Origin: Meconema thalassinum
Taxonomy: Eukaryota > Arthropoda > Insecta > Orthoptera > Tettigoniidae
Assembly (NCBI GenBank): GCA_946902985.2
Contig: OX336389.2
Span: forward strand, 345,128,444 to 345,192,443
Direction: 5' to 3'
Length of the DNA: 64,000 nucleotides
This document shows, piece by piece, positions 34,820-46,506 of this stretch; within the stretch, counting starts at the first letter, position 1, and every line of letters begins with the position of its first letter. Made by a program: the position numbers and the translations under genes. The notes beneath the pieces are model-generated. The model did not search any database. It was not told where the DNA came from and was given only the letters and a program-made list of their open reading frames with translations.

Positions 34820-37620
34820 TTTCTTCATCCTGGCATTGTTCCCAATTATATTTTGGGGTCCACCACTCTGCACCTCGCTCTCCATTTGTTGCGGTTTGCT
34901 GCATCTATACGACGAAGACCTACGATGTGCGTATCGTAGTGTAGGCTATCTATCCAGCGCTTTTTTGGTCGTCCTGGAGGTCTTTGTCCATCAGGCTCGA
35001 GAGCAAGCGGCTTACTGACAATGGACTCAGTATTTGTTCAGGCTACATCCCCGTACCAACGCAACCGAGTCGCCCTCATTTTGGCTGGAATAGGGGCAAT
35101 TCCAAGAGTATTGCGGACGCCTTCGTTCTTGATATGATCCAGCCATGTAATTCCCAAAGACCATCGTAGCATCCGCATCTCCATTGAGTGCAAGGCTTGT
35201 TCATGTTTCTGTGTATTAAGCCAGCATTCGGCTCCGTACCAAGGAACAGGACGGACGACTGTTTGATAGATCTTAGTTTTAGGGGGCAAAGGGATCTTCA
35301 TCCAAGCAGCGTTCACTCTTGCACGGGCATCCAAGACTGTTTCACCATCAGGTCTCACAATGGAGCCAAGGTATCAGAGATGTTAAGCCTTTGGTAGTGG
35401 GGTTCCATCTACTATGATGGTCCCATTTGTCTGGGAACCACATTCAAGGTACTCGGCCTTAGTAAGGTTGAGCTGTAGTCCAAATTCACAGAGCCTCACA
35501 TTTCAGAGGTTGATCAAGTGTTCTAGATCATTACGGGTCTCGCTTGCAAGCATGACATCATCGGCGTACAGTAATTTCCATGGTGGTTGTCTCTGCAAAT
35601 TGGCAGTCACTGTATCCATACATAGTGGAGATAGTGCAGATCCCTGGTGATTCCCAACTCTAATATCGAACTGTTTGGTGAAGCCCGCAGCACTGCGTAC
35701 AGAGCTAGTTGTATTACTGTAGAGGCGTTGGGCCCAACGCACATAAGCTTCTGGTACGCCATGAGATCGAAGTGAATACCATATAAGCTGATGCGGAACC
35801 CGGTCGAATCCTTTCTCCAAATCCAGGAAAGCCATGTGGATTGTCTTTCTTTTCTCAATATACTTTTCTATCAGAAGCAGCATTGCATGGATAGCATCAG
35901 TTGTTCCGCGACCTTTCATAAACCCACACTGGTTAGGTGAGATGATAACAAGCGAGTGTCAATCACACGTTCTAGAATCTTCATTATGTGGCATAGGGGA
36001 CGAATAGGACGGTAATTGGCACAGATAGTTACATCGCCCTTGCCTTTCCATATTGGTACTTTGATGCTAGTCTTGCCAAGCTGACGGGATCTGGTGGCTC
36101 GCAAGGCATTTGTTAAAGAACTCTGGCATTGCTTCCACTTACTTGTGCCGGGCTCCTCTCCGTCTTCTTTCCTGTCGACCTCACTTGGTCAACTCTTGTT
36201 CTCTTCCGACCCCGACGGTATTAGGGAATCCGAGGCCTAGGGAGTCTCTTCCTTTCCCGCCTTAATTGGCCCTTGTCTCATCTTTTCTGATTCCCTCCTT
36301 CTGCGAGGAGTCAGCCTTCTTTTCCTTTTCCCTCCTGCCTTGTGCTCAAGGTCTCTCAAGGATGCAGGGTGTATGTAGCCCCACCACTTCTGGTGCACCC
36401 TAGATAATGCTACACCCTCAGGGGCTCACGGCTGGTGAGTTCGGGAGTTGGCGACCCCGAGGGATTCCTGAGCTGGGTCCGTTTTCCCCTTTTGTCCCTT
36501 ACCTTTGGGGCGGACCCTCTCCTCTCTCCCCTCTCCTCTCCTCTCCGCCTTTCATTATATTTCCTTTTCTCTTTAAGATTCCCGCACCTCTTTGTAGGTA
36601 TTCTTAATCTACGTTGCATTGTGTAAGTTTTTTCGATCTAAATTGCATTTTGTAAGTGTTTTTCAACCTCACTTGCATTTTGTAAGGATTGCCAATCAAA
36701 ATTGCTTTTTAGTACGTCTTTCAATATAGGGGGGGTCTTCTTGTGAGTATTTTGAATTTCAATTACATTTTGTATTTTCAACCTACCCCGCTTTGTTCAA
36801 GTAGTTAAGTCTCAATTGCAATTTTGTGGGTATTTTGAATCTAAATTACATTTTGTAATTATTTTCAATCTAAATTGCATTTTGTAAGTATTGTCCATCC
36901 AAATGAGAAGTTTGAATCTACCATACCTTTTGTAAGCAATTTCAATTGCATTTTGTGGGTATTTTGAATCTACATTACATTTTGTGCGTATTTTCAATCT
37001 CATTTGCATTTTGTAAGTATTTTGATTTCACTTGCATTTTGTAAGTATTTCGACTGTACGTTGCATTTTGTATGTATTTTGGACTTAACCTACATTTTGT
37101 ACATATTTTTCAATCTATTCCTTTTGTGAGTATTTTCTTTCGAAATTCCCTTATGTACATATTACCGCTCTCCATTTGGTGAGTAGTTTCAATCTGAGTT
37201 CCTTTTTGTAAGTATTTTTCCTGCTACATACGGCATAATTGTTGGGGCTCACTGTCTATTTTATCTAAACCATTTTCGTTTCATCCATAGCAGTGAGCTG
37301 TTTTTTATCTTCATCCTTTCATTTCAAGCTATTTCATTTCGTCAGGGGCCGATAACCTCGATGTTAGGCCCCTTAAAACAACAATTATCATCATCATCAT
37401 CATCATCATATTAAAGAACTCTGCTAGGAAGTCTGCACAGGCATGACCCAACTGCTTCCATAGCTCCGCATGGATATTATCGAGGCCTGTTGCCTTGCCA
37501 TTTTTCATGGCGTGGATCGCAGTATTTACCTCGATGGGTGTGATATGTGGAAATGCACCCTGTACAGGTTCGGCTAATGGAATCGGTGGGTTCGGGAACT
37601 CCTCTCACTGCAAGCGTACA
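34820..37620 (-). pseudogene. Decayed LINE split by an (ATC)n-tailed element
   Basis: On the minus strand, from 37600 down: KNGKATGLDNIHAELWKQL (RT start), the insertion at 36126-37410, then ANYRPIRPLC, TTDAIHAMLLLIEKY, FLDLEKGFDRVP, GSALSPL, LLYADDVMLAS, and after a frame break RPVPWYGAECWL and RLRWYG. The C-terminal PGRPKKRW motif lies near 34960. Several stops and shifts separate these blocks. Motif variants (NYRPI for NYRGI; AECW for SETW) mark a LINE type distinct from the others here. Confidence 0.82.
36126..37410 (+). mobile_element. Non-autonomous retroelement R, copy 1
   Basis: A 1285-bp insertion with a perfect 13-bp target duplication, TTAAAGAACTCTG (36113-36125, 37411-37423), inside the LINE. 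It has a GC-rich 5' part with a CTCTCC-type pyrimidine stretch (about 36520-36545), then about 600 bp of irregular 28-30 bp units built on TGCATTTTGTAAGTATTTT (about 36600-37220), then GATAACCTCGATGTTAGGCC, ACAACAATT and an (ATC)n tail. No protein is encoded. Copy 2 is at 56991-58472 and extends further 5', so this one is 5'-truncated. The tail and variable 5' end indicate target-primed retrotransposition using another element's enzymes. Confidence 0.85.
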
Positions 37621-37639
37621 GGAGCCCACGCCCAGACAC

Positions 37640-38110
37640 ATAAGTTTTGATTGGGCATTAAGTAACAAGGAACAACAACCTTTTTATGCTCTGGAAAATG
37701 AGGACTGTTATAAGCAAGAAAGTAGATTATACATTGAGACAGAAACATAGAAATGCATGATTATTTGCTGAAAGCAAACTTAGAGAAATACTGTATGTAA
37801 TACAATGGGTTTTGTATTTTATATGTTGCATGTATAGTAAATAATATGTAATTTTCAGGCCAGGTTATGTTTGTTTGTATTATCTGTGTTTTTTATTTAT
37901 CCATATGATTGAACGTCCCCTTTAACGCAGATAATTGAGAGTTTACTGTATTCACAGATACTTCTAAATTATCCTCAAATATTCACAAATATTTTAGAAT
38001 TGTCTATATATGGCAAAAATTATACAATGCTTCTAAACTGTCCTTTGATATTCACAAGTGTTTCAAAGTAGTCTATAAATATTATTTCAAAGGTATTTCA
38101 AAACTTAACA
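37640..38110. other. Unassigned intron
   Basis: AT-rich sequence with repeated phrases such as TTCACAA(A/G)TATTT, also seen at 38440-38540. No gene. Confidence 0.35.
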
Positions 38111-38114
38111 CATG

Positions 38115-38390
38115 GCAGCGTATCTGTGCTCGCTAAATCGTGCACCACAGCCCCGAGGGCAGCTGCAGGAAGTCCAGAGATTGCAGATTCAAATCCCGGC
38201 ACTGACAGCGGCTATCCTGAATGTGGTTTTTCAAGTCCCAGGGCACCTACCTCATCCCTGTCCCTAATACAGTTATACACATTACTACAGTCATCACATA
38301 AATACAAGTTATCAGAAAAGTTCAACACACACCAAACTACATGGGGCTGATGACAAAGATGTCCCAAGCCTCCAAGCCAAATTAACAATT
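38115..38390 (+). mobile_element. Degenerate tRNA-derived SINE
   Basis: A B-box-like GATTCAAATCCCGGC lies near 38185-38200. The 3' part (ATACACATTACTACAG, then GGCTGATGACAAAGATGTCC near 38345) resembles the SINE family at 59554-59935. Boundaries are approximate and no target duplication was found. Confidence 0.55.
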
Positions 38391-38673
38391 TAAAAAATTT
38401 GAAACTATTTTTTTAAATTAATTATTCAAAGATATTTTAATTTTGTCTTCAAATATTAACAAGTACTTCAAAACTGTATTTAAATATTAAATAATCAGAT
38501 ATTTAAAACTGTCTGCAAATATTCACAAGTATGTTGAAACAGCAATGAACGTGAATACTGTATACAGTGTTGTTTCTAAGGTGCTGTGGGTGAGTGACTT
38601 AAGGGCAATAAATATATATGTTATGTGTATTGTTAGTACATTAATTTGAATGTTTTCTTATTTCTTTTGAAAG

Positions 38674-38804
38674 GTATCTGAAGTGACTGCTCTTCTCTCC
38701 AAATGGCCCAAGTTACCTGTCGAAAAGGCTCTGGAGTTGCTGGACTATGCTTATGCAGACCAAGCTGTCAGAAATTACGCTGTGCAGTGTCTCAAAAATG
38801 TCAG
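38674..38804 (+). CDS. Pi3K92E: PI3-kinase p110 catalytic subunit, exon (helical domain, middle)
   Basis: A 131-nt exon in the middle of the helical domain. It reads VSEVTALLSKWPKLP, then EKALELLDYAYADQAVR and NYAVQCLKNV, which follows the class I p110 pattern W.[KP][LI].P..A[LM]ELLD..Y.D..VR.[YF]A. The acceptor is TTTTGAAAG|GTATCTG and the donor TCAG|GTAAGT. It begins in phase 0, continuing CE|V from the 11525-11786 exon. It ends two bases into a codon (AG), completed by T of the 63832 exon to give Ser before [11 protein letters not shown]. It is the only coding sequence between about 17.8 and 63.4 kb that belongs to the host gene. Confidence 0.93.
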
Positions 38805-39086
38805 GTAAGTTTGGCCTTTATATTATTTGACGGAAGATTAAACAACAGTTTCTTGACAAATGGAGACTTTTGGCTACTAGCTAATGTATTGTACAAATAG
38901 TACAGCATATGTTGTGCTCAAAACCATAACCTATGGCTTTGTACGTTGTTGCCCTGCCACTGCACTAATATGGAGTGATTATGGCAAGAGTGTGTCTGGG
39001 ATGTTAGTCAGTGTTGATAAGCTCACCAGACAAATAATTAGTTACCCCCCTGGAGACATTGTTCTTTTACCATTGTAACACTACTT

Positions 39087-39296
39087 CTAGCCAGGATAAC
39101 CACCTTGTTTTGGTAAGGAAGGGAAGACCACAAGTTTCTGCAGGTATCTCATATCTAGTTGAAGCCACTCATTCGTGATCAGATCCCATAGAGACACCAA
39201 ATCGCAGAGATGTTGATTTCTGTATTGACTGCTGCTCCAAAATGTCCCACACATTTTCATGCGATTAAGATTGGGTGATTTTGTAGACCAGTCCAA
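39087..39296 (-). pseudogene. Tc1-type transposase C-terminal relic
   Basis: The minus frame starts DWSTKSPNLNRMKMCGTFW, matching the DWPxxSPDLNPIExxWD third catalytic region with the E lost, followed by SLWDLITNEWLQLDMRYLQKL and a terminal GGYP. This is the usual end of a Tc1-type transposase (a helix, then the GG.T.Y-type tail). No other part of the element is clear nearby. Confidence 0.6.
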
Positions 39297-39299
39297 GGT

Positions 39300-39690
39300 T
39301 AAACAACTAGATTAGGAAAAATACTGAAGCACCGTTCCATAGAAACTATTTACAGTCCAACACAAAATCAGCAATATTCTCCAGAACCCAAAAGATCCTA
39401 TTGACCCACAGGCCTCTGCAGGTGTATAGAAAATTTCATGTTCATGTGGCCAAGTGAAGCAAAAAGACAAGAATTAAGGAACAGTTGAGACACTGCTGAC
39501 TCCAACAGCTTGATAAATTAGCTGTAGCAGAATGTCCTTGGGAAAGGGATCATGTTATTCGTATTGAAGACACAGGAAACTAATTGAATACCCCCTAACT
39601 AAGATGGAAGCCAATGCGTTGATTTACCTTTCTGGGTAGGGTGCAAGAAAGCTTAGATCGACGTGTCCAAACCTTAGTAGTTATACATAT
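39300..39690. other. Unassigned intron
   Basis: No recognisable gene or element boundary. Confidence 0.3.
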
Positions 39691-39699
39691 ACTAGCTCT

Positions 39700-40349
39700 G
39701 AATTGCAGAGACTGAATACACCACAATGCCTTACTTTACCCATTGGCACTACAGCTCTTCCTAAGCCCAGACCTTCACAATCTCATCAGTCCATACTTTA
39801 CGGCCTCCACCCACAAACTCATAGTTGTCGTAGATCATCCTCTACGTCGTCCAGCCATCTTTTACGTTATCGACACTGGTGTCTCCTTCCTTCTGGATGT
39901 TGATGAAATATCTGGCTAGCAGCCCGCTTCTCCTCCATCCTTTCTAGGTGTCCTACCCATCGTAATCTTCCTCTTCTTACTACTACTGATAGTCGAGGTT
40001 CCTCATGCAGGCTATATAACTCATTGTTATATCGTGCTCGCCATTTTCCAGGTCAGGTCCATATATTCTAAGAATCTTCCGTTCCCGCGTATCCAATGCT
40101 TCCTCTCCTCTTTTGGTGAATACCAACGTTTCACAATCATGCATAACAACTGGTCTAATTATTGTACGGTATATTCCCTTTTGGATCTTTCGGAAGATCT
40201 TGCATGTCTTAAGTACGAGTACTTTCAGGATGCTAAAATTACACCAATTTCCTTGTACTAGTCTCTCATAAGTTTCTGCCATTGTGTTGGTTATCCTCCG
40301 TAAGTCTAGATCCCAAATATTTGAAAATGGTGACTTTCTCAAATTCTTT
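39700..40349 (-). pseudogene. Decayed LINE, 3' part (split by hAT)
   Basis: Minus-strand frame (40480-39983) contains IRRIT-like linker residues, then KGIYRTIIRPVVMHDCETLVFTK and ALDTRERKILRIYGP, the C-terminal region after RT (Y...[IV].RP....CETW). The upstream RT part lies at 43466-43970, on the other side of the hAT element. The codons before about 40349 in that frame belong to the hAT terminus. Confidence 0.75.
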
Positions 40350-40890
40350 CTCATTGATAGGGACCTGAAAAAATTGCATTTGCGATAATTGCGAATTTTT
40401 AAATTTCGTACAGAATCCAAGCCTACGTTAATTTTAATGTCAGAAAAATCAATTTTTACACGTAAATCAAAGTGCGTCAAAATGCGAATTGTGACCCAAA
40501 ATGCGAAAATACCAAATAAGTGCGATTTAAAGCGAAATTACTTCAAATCTACTAATTTATTTGCGAATTTGTTTATTAAACAAAAGAAAATGTTCAGTAG
40601 TTGGCCTAATCGCTCGCTAGCGATACCTCATCTCGGACTCGAAGTGTGCTGCTCATATTGGTCGATATAACAATCGATTTCTGTATCGATACGACCTTTC
40701 GACTATCTATAACTTATTCAGACAGCTGACGAACGAAACTCGTTTGTGTACTTGGCGCATCGCGGCGACTGGTGGTTTGTCGAACACGTGGACTTCGCTA
40801 AACGGAAAATTTTGCGGCTTACCGCTTGAATAGTAACCTTATTCTTTTTGTAACCTTCAAGCACTTCAAGGTTCAAAGTTTTTTCTAGAA

Positions 40891-43325
40891 ATGGGACGTA
40901 CTGCTGTAACTGCTCATGAAAGAGCACAGCAGTACGCTAATCATGGCTTTTATTGTTCCGACTCTGCAACAGTATTTTGCAAATATTGTAACTGCCGTGT
41001 TGGGTGGGAGAAGAAGGACAATATTCAGAAACATATTACATCGGTAAAACATGTTGCGAAGCGACGAGAATGCGCAACAGTTTCTGAACCCAAACAATCC
41101 TCTGTTATTGAAAGATTACAGGGTGCCAAACGAAGAAAGCATGACAAGGACTACTTCACAAAAAGAACTGTTGAAGTATTTGCTAAAGCAATATTCCCTT
41201 GGAAAACCTTGAAAATGAAACTGTAAGAGCGTGGATTGCTGAATTTTCAAGTCAAGGGGAGCTGCCTAATGTGAGAACTCTCCGCGAAAAATATTTGCCT
41301 GGTAAGTACGGTTTAAATAAATACATTTGCATTTTGATTCTCTCTTGCTCATGTAACCTATACAAATCAAAGCTAATCCAACTTCTGTAGAGGCTAAGGT
41401 TACAGCCAGTGCTTCCATAACCTTTCCAAGACATACCTTAACCTATAAAATTGTGAAGGTAATTCAACTTCATAATGTAATACCTAACAGAACCCGTCCA
41501 TCTATTTTACTATAGGAGAAGCTAATGTGATAATTCTGTTATTTGGTTTGAGCCATGTCCATCATAGCCTCTAAAAAATGAAATAAAATATATTTCACTG
41601 GATTCCTAGGGCTAACACAAATCGTCTTTTATTTTCAGAAGTTGCAGCTGATCACAAGAAATCAACAACTGAAGCTCTAGTTGGAAATAAAATTAACATT
41701 TTATGTGATGAAACCACAGACAGAATGGGTCGCTGTGTTTTTGTTGTACTGTTCCAAGTGCCAACAGCAATTGAGAAGAAATTATTTGTTGCTGGAGTGA
41801 AATACCTCGAATCCGGAAATTCTACAAACTGTTCCCGTGCTGTGTTAGATTCATTGCGTGATCAGTGTGCAATATGATGGCGTGAAAGTATTTGTAAGTG
41901 ACAGTGCTCCATATATGACTCGTTGTTATGCAACACTGAAGATCATCATTGGGGATCATTTGCTCCATGTGCAGTGTTGGGCACACAAACTTTGCCTTGT
42001 TGGTAATTGTTGGACAGCAGCTATGTCCGATTTAAATCAGGTTGTAACAATGGTCAAGTCGGCCTTTCTAAACACAAGGAAGCGCAAATATAACTACTTG
42101 CATTTTCTGAAGTCAAAAAATGGGGACTTAAAGGCAGCAAAACTTTTTCCATCGCCGGTACTTACTTGATGGAGAGCTGGTTTGAAGCTATTTTTTACTT
42201 AGCGAGTTATTTTCATGATGTGAGGTTTTTTTTAAGCTACCTGACATGAAAGATGTTAGTAACAGTGGAGTTACATTTCTGCGAGGTTTGACATATAGAG
42301 ATGTAGATAGGATTTATTCTGAAATAATTTTTGTGAAAGAGCATGCTAGTGAACTTGTTGAACTTCTCACTCTGCTTGAGGGGTCCCAGTATCCAACCTC
42401 AAATTTGCTTTATCCCAAACTTGAAAACTTAGATGCTAATTTGGGTGCAATAATTCAAGGCCATTATTCTGAAGCGACAGATAATGCCTTAGCTAAACTC
42501 ACAGCCTTAGAATGTGCTACAAGGAAAGATTTGTTTGTAAAAGTACCTCAGTCTGCTAGAAGCAAGCTTGCTAGACTAAAGGTAAGTGATTCCAATCGCA
42601 AAAACTTTGAAGCCATAGCACAGATATTTTATCCTAGGCACGTGGTATTGAACAACGACAAAGAAACCGATATTCAAAAACTTCCGGGCTTTACAAACAT
42701 TCCATGTCGTGAAATAAGGAAGGGCTATGATTCTTTCAAGAATATTATTGAATCACAGTTAAAACAAAATGAGGAGTGTGAAGTAGTACGTGCCTTGACT
42801 GCTGTTCAATATGAACATGAACATTTTGCCAAGAGTTCTTTCGATCTTTTGTGGACACCAACAAACAATGTGGACAGTGAGCATGTTTTGTCACACTACA
42901 ATACAATTGTTACAACCGGGTGAGTTAGCCGTGGTCGTTACGGCATGACTAATGGCAGTCGCTCACATCAGGGAGGCGAGGAGGTTCGAATCCCCCCGCC
43001 GGCAACCTTGAAGATGGTCTTCTGTGATTTCCCATCTTCCTTCCAGGCAAATGCCGGGGTTGGTCCCTACCTATAGGCCACAGCCGCTACCTTCCAACTC
43101 CTCGCCCTTCCCTTCCAACTTTCCTCCCCAACAGTACTTGTAGCTCACCCATTGGTTGTCCGTCTCGAAGCAGCTACAAAACTGGCGAGCCGAACATGTC
43201 CTCGGACACTCCCGGAACTAAAAGTCATACGCTTAAAAAAAAAAAAAAAAAAAAAAAATTGTTACAGACAGAAGGTGTAACTTGAAAGAGTGCAACGCAG
43301 AGTTATTTACAATGCTTTCATTTGA
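40891..43325 (+). pseudogene. CGGBP1-like hAT transposase, decayed
   Basis: The gene starts at ATG 40891 with a BED-like zinc finger (FCKYCNCRVGWEKKDNIQKHI..KH, residues about 28-52). A probable 1-bp deletion near 41185 shifts it; the other frame continues LENETVRAWIAEF and REKYLPG. An intron (donor CCTG|GTAAGT about 41300, acceptor TTTTCAG at 41639) joins to EVAADHKKS and NILCDETTDRMG, a likely catalytic block. Further shifts occur near 41860, 42165 and 42235. The next blocks are VFVSDSAPYM, HVQCWAHKLCL and the C-terminal region SSFDLLWTPTNNVDSEHVLS, then the SINE, then RRCNLKECNAELFTML and a stop at about 43333. The order resembles the hAT proteins related to vertebrate CGGBP1. It is dead. 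Confidence 0.8.
42915..43256 (+). mobile_element. tRNA-derived SINE with poly-A in hAT transposase
   Basis: A 342-bp SINE between copies of AATTGTTACA (42905-42914, 43257-43266), with about 24 A at its 3' end and a B box GGTTCGAATCCCC at about 42983. The transposase frame resumes exactly after the duplication (TIVT then DRRCNL), proving the SINE came later. Confidence 0.93.
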
Positions 43326-43465
43326 ACATTAAATTGTATCTCAAGTGTCGCCAATAAAGTCATATAGTCCGTAAAAATCAGGCAAAAATAGATGCTAATT
43401 TGGGCAAAAATATATGCTAATTTAAAGGAAAATAGATGCTAAAATTTCAGGTCCCTACTCATTGA

Positions 43466-43970
43466 TCACTAAGTTGTCTCCATTTCTTATTTCTCGAGAT
43501 AATAGCATCTACTTTATTTTTCCGTTGATGACATTTAGGCCAGCTTTCCCTGATTCTTCTTCCAGTTCTTTGTAAGCCGTGGATATGGCTCTTACCAACC
43601 TTCCTAAGATTACTATATCTTCAGCGTAGGCTAGGTATTGCACTACCTGGTTGTACAGTGTTCCTGTTTTGGATTGGGTTTCTGCCACGTATGTATCGTG
43701 CAAGTGCCCCGTCTCTCACATCAATACTCCAGACCACTCATTCTAAGGTAAGATTGAAAAGTAGAAAGGATAGGGAATCTCCTTGCCAAATTTCCTTACT
43801 TTCAAGTTCTTTGACAGCTCGTTTTGTGCTTTAATTTTACAGCTTGAATGATCCAGTGTCATCTTAACCAATCGCACTAGTTTCCTGGGTATTCCCATCT
43901 CATCCATAGTTTCAAATTCAGCCCGTTTGGTCTGAAATGCCATAGGACTGGGAGCCGCCCTCAACCACCT
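43466..43970 (-). pseudogene. Decayed LINE, RT part (split by hAT)
   Basis: Minus-strand frames give FETMDEMGIPRKLVRLVKMTL (about 43870-43920) and YLAYAEDIVILGR at about 43590-43640, the catalytic YADD box with the first D of the pair changed to E. They precede the C-terminal part at 39700-40349. A related fragment occurs at 51046-51260. Confidence 0.78.
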
Positions 43971-43979
43971 TGAAACTCC

Positions 43980-46174
43980 TTTCCAAACGAAATCACACAG
44001 GAAGAGGTTCGGATGTGCCTCTAGACCAGCTCAACACAAGAAAATTAATCGTGGGTAGTCTTCGGGGTTTTTGGGAGAGGTGTTGGTTCAAAAACCAGCC
44101 CAGAATGCACACCCTCTACGAACCACAAATCTACTGAATGATCCAGACTTACATAAAATTCTCTTCAATTTATTTCTAAAATTCAGACCTCTAACGTACT
44201 CTCTAGGGGATCCCTGGCTATTCCAATATTTAATCTAACTTATAAATGTCAATGTGCCCCCAAACTATTCTGAAAATATCGCCTGTAGAAGTCCTATCTA
44301 CAGAAAAAATTGGCAGTCAAGCTAAGTACGTGACACATAGATCAATCCCCAATCAAATACAATATCCCTTAAAAATGCCAATAATCACACCTGATCTTAA
44401 TTGCAATTCAAAAAATCTCCATCTCGTATAATAGTTCAATTTACATTTAACTAGCGTACCCGTGCGAGAAATCTCGCGTGTTCATAAACCACACTTCCCC
44501 AATAGGTTTACAATTATAGACTTAAGGAGAAAGGTTGTTATGTTTTTATTTCATCCAAATGATTATAGAACACTATTTACATTTCAGGATAGAGGAAAGA
44601 CTTCAGATTGTTAAAATTACATGAAACGGGCATCACAGCGGCCCATGGACAGCAATTATGGAGCGTATTTTACTACAGCAACAGTAACTGCAAATCGCAC
44701 ACTTCGTACATTTTTTAAAAAGTGATTTATTAATGAAATTGTAGTGCAATTCGTCACTGCTAATGTCTATTCTCTTTCATTTGAATGCTCATTGGCACGA
44801 TCGGTCGCTTATTAATGAAATTATAGTGCAATTCGTCACTGCTAATGTCTATTCTCTTTCATTTGAATGCTCATTGGCACGATCGGTCGCTTGTGAGTGC
44901 CGCAGAAGGGATCTATACTACTGAAATAATATATATGATGAGTAGCACTGATAAGAATAAGCTATGATGGTGTCATATACAACATTTATCTCTACATTAC
45001 GTTTCGAACTAATCCTCATTTGAAGTTAAAACAATAATTTAAATTTAAAATAAAAATAAATAAAAATAAAAAATTAAAAATCTAATCATTCATTGATATC
45101 ACCCTAACTAATAAAGAAAAACGCATACAATATTTACACTAATTACATAAGAAATATCCTCCTAGTGGTGCTCTCTTTGAGCTCTACCTACTCAGGATGT
45201 CACTTTTTGCGACCTATCATCATCTATTCATGTGGGAATTATGTTGCCAACTGCGGTAGCTGTACCGACTCACGTTGGGAAATATACACTATGTCTCTGA
45301 TGTTCCATCATAGTATCACAAAATGTGATTTGTCTCAAAATAGAAATTCTGTCAAAGTCTAAAGGCTCACCATCGTGGATAAAGACTCGCGGTTGCCTGT
45401 CCATAGTAAATGTTGTTATCAAAACCATTTTCAAAACCATTAAATTAAATTATCAATTAGTAGGGAGGTTCAGGATTTTTATATATCACATTTTAGTATG
45501 AATCTGTCTATTTCCATGGTTATTAGCATCTGATTTAGTTCAAAGTATTATCCTTTGCATTAATACATTTTATAAGCATTGATTATTAATCTATCGTCTC
45601 ATCTCAACATAGCAAAAATACCAATAAGGCCCTTGGCCTATCATAATCACTCATAACGGCTTCTACAACAGCCTATCATAACAGCTGATCGGGTAACCTT
45701 CCACGATCGCTCCAAAATTTGTTTCAAATATCATAAACTCATAGTCGACACTTGTTGTTCTTTAAATACCAGTACATTCGTTGCTACAATTATACAAAAC
45801 CTCTCTGATAGATTTCAGATGAATAATGGCTGTCTCAGCCTTCCTAATTAATACACGTTATGTTCCAAGTACTCAAATAAACCTTAACGTGTTGAATAAT
45901 CATTTCCTAACGCACCTCCATTCATTTACAAAATGTAATATAAATGACCTCTCTGTCATATTCTTTGACATCGAAACCGAGGCTTTACCCTCGTCCTACT
46001 AGTGTTTAGTCTGTCATTTTAAGTTCTCCGATCACATTCAGCTATGTCATTTCAATGTGTGTTGCAACTCTTTTCATTTCCTTGCTACAAAATGAGTCTC
46101 ACCTGTGCGGAATAAAAAAACAGTTTGTAGGCTGATCACACTGCCTCCTCAATTCTTATAACCTAAACATGTGT
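43980..46174. other. Unassigned intron
   Basis: AT-rich sequence without genes. The phrase CTAGCGTACCCGTGCGAGAAATC at 44451 looks like the end of some dispersed repeat; its other end was not found. A tandem duplication lies within (44727-44890). Confidence 0.35.
44727..44890. repeat. 82-bp tandem duplication
   Basis: Two copies, 44727-44808 and 44809-44890, each running from TTATTAATGAAATT to GATCGGTCGC, differ by a single visible base. It is therefore very recent or maintained. Confidence 0.9.
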
Positions 46175-46186
46175 CTCCTATAACTA

Positions 46187-46494
46187 AATAATAAATAAAT
46201 AACCCCTGGCACTACAGCCCATGAAGGGCCTAGGCCTACCAAGCGACCGCTGCCCAGCCATTTGGCCTGCAGATATTGGGCTGACTGCGTGGTCAACTTG
46301 TCGGATCCCCTCGGCCGTTATTCTTGGTTTTCGTGACCGGGGCGCTGCCTCACTGTTCAACAGCTACTCAATTGTCCACACGAGGCTGATTGCACCCCGT
46401 TCCAGCCCTCACGTCAGTTTCAAAAATCTCTGACGGAGCTGGGAATCGAACCCGGGGCCTCCGGGTGAGAGGCAGGTGCACTACCCCAACACTA
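46187..46494 (-). mobile_element. tRNA-derived SINE (minus)
   Basis: Flanked by CTCCTATAACTA (46175-46186, 46495-46506). On the minus strand it begins GTAGTGTTGGGGTAGTGCACC, has a B box GGGTTCGATTCCC at about 46443-46456 and ends in an AT-rich (TTAT)n-like tail at 46187-46203. The length of 308 bp fits a tRNA SINE with an unrelated body. Confidence 0.92.
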
Positions 46495-46506
46495 CTCCTA
46501 TAACTA

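Larger units (their letters stand above)
40358..43457 (+). mobile_element. Complete hAT transposon with 8-bp target duplication
   Basis: Termini TAGGGACCTGAAA at 40358-40370 and its complement TTTCAGGTCCCTA at 43445-43457, flanked exactly by CTCATTGA on both sides (40350-40357, 43458-43465). An 8-bp duplication is diagnostic of hAT. The interior carries a decayed transposase gene in the same direction and a later SINE (42915-43256). It is inserted in a LINE, whose halves lie on either side. Confidence 0.95.
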
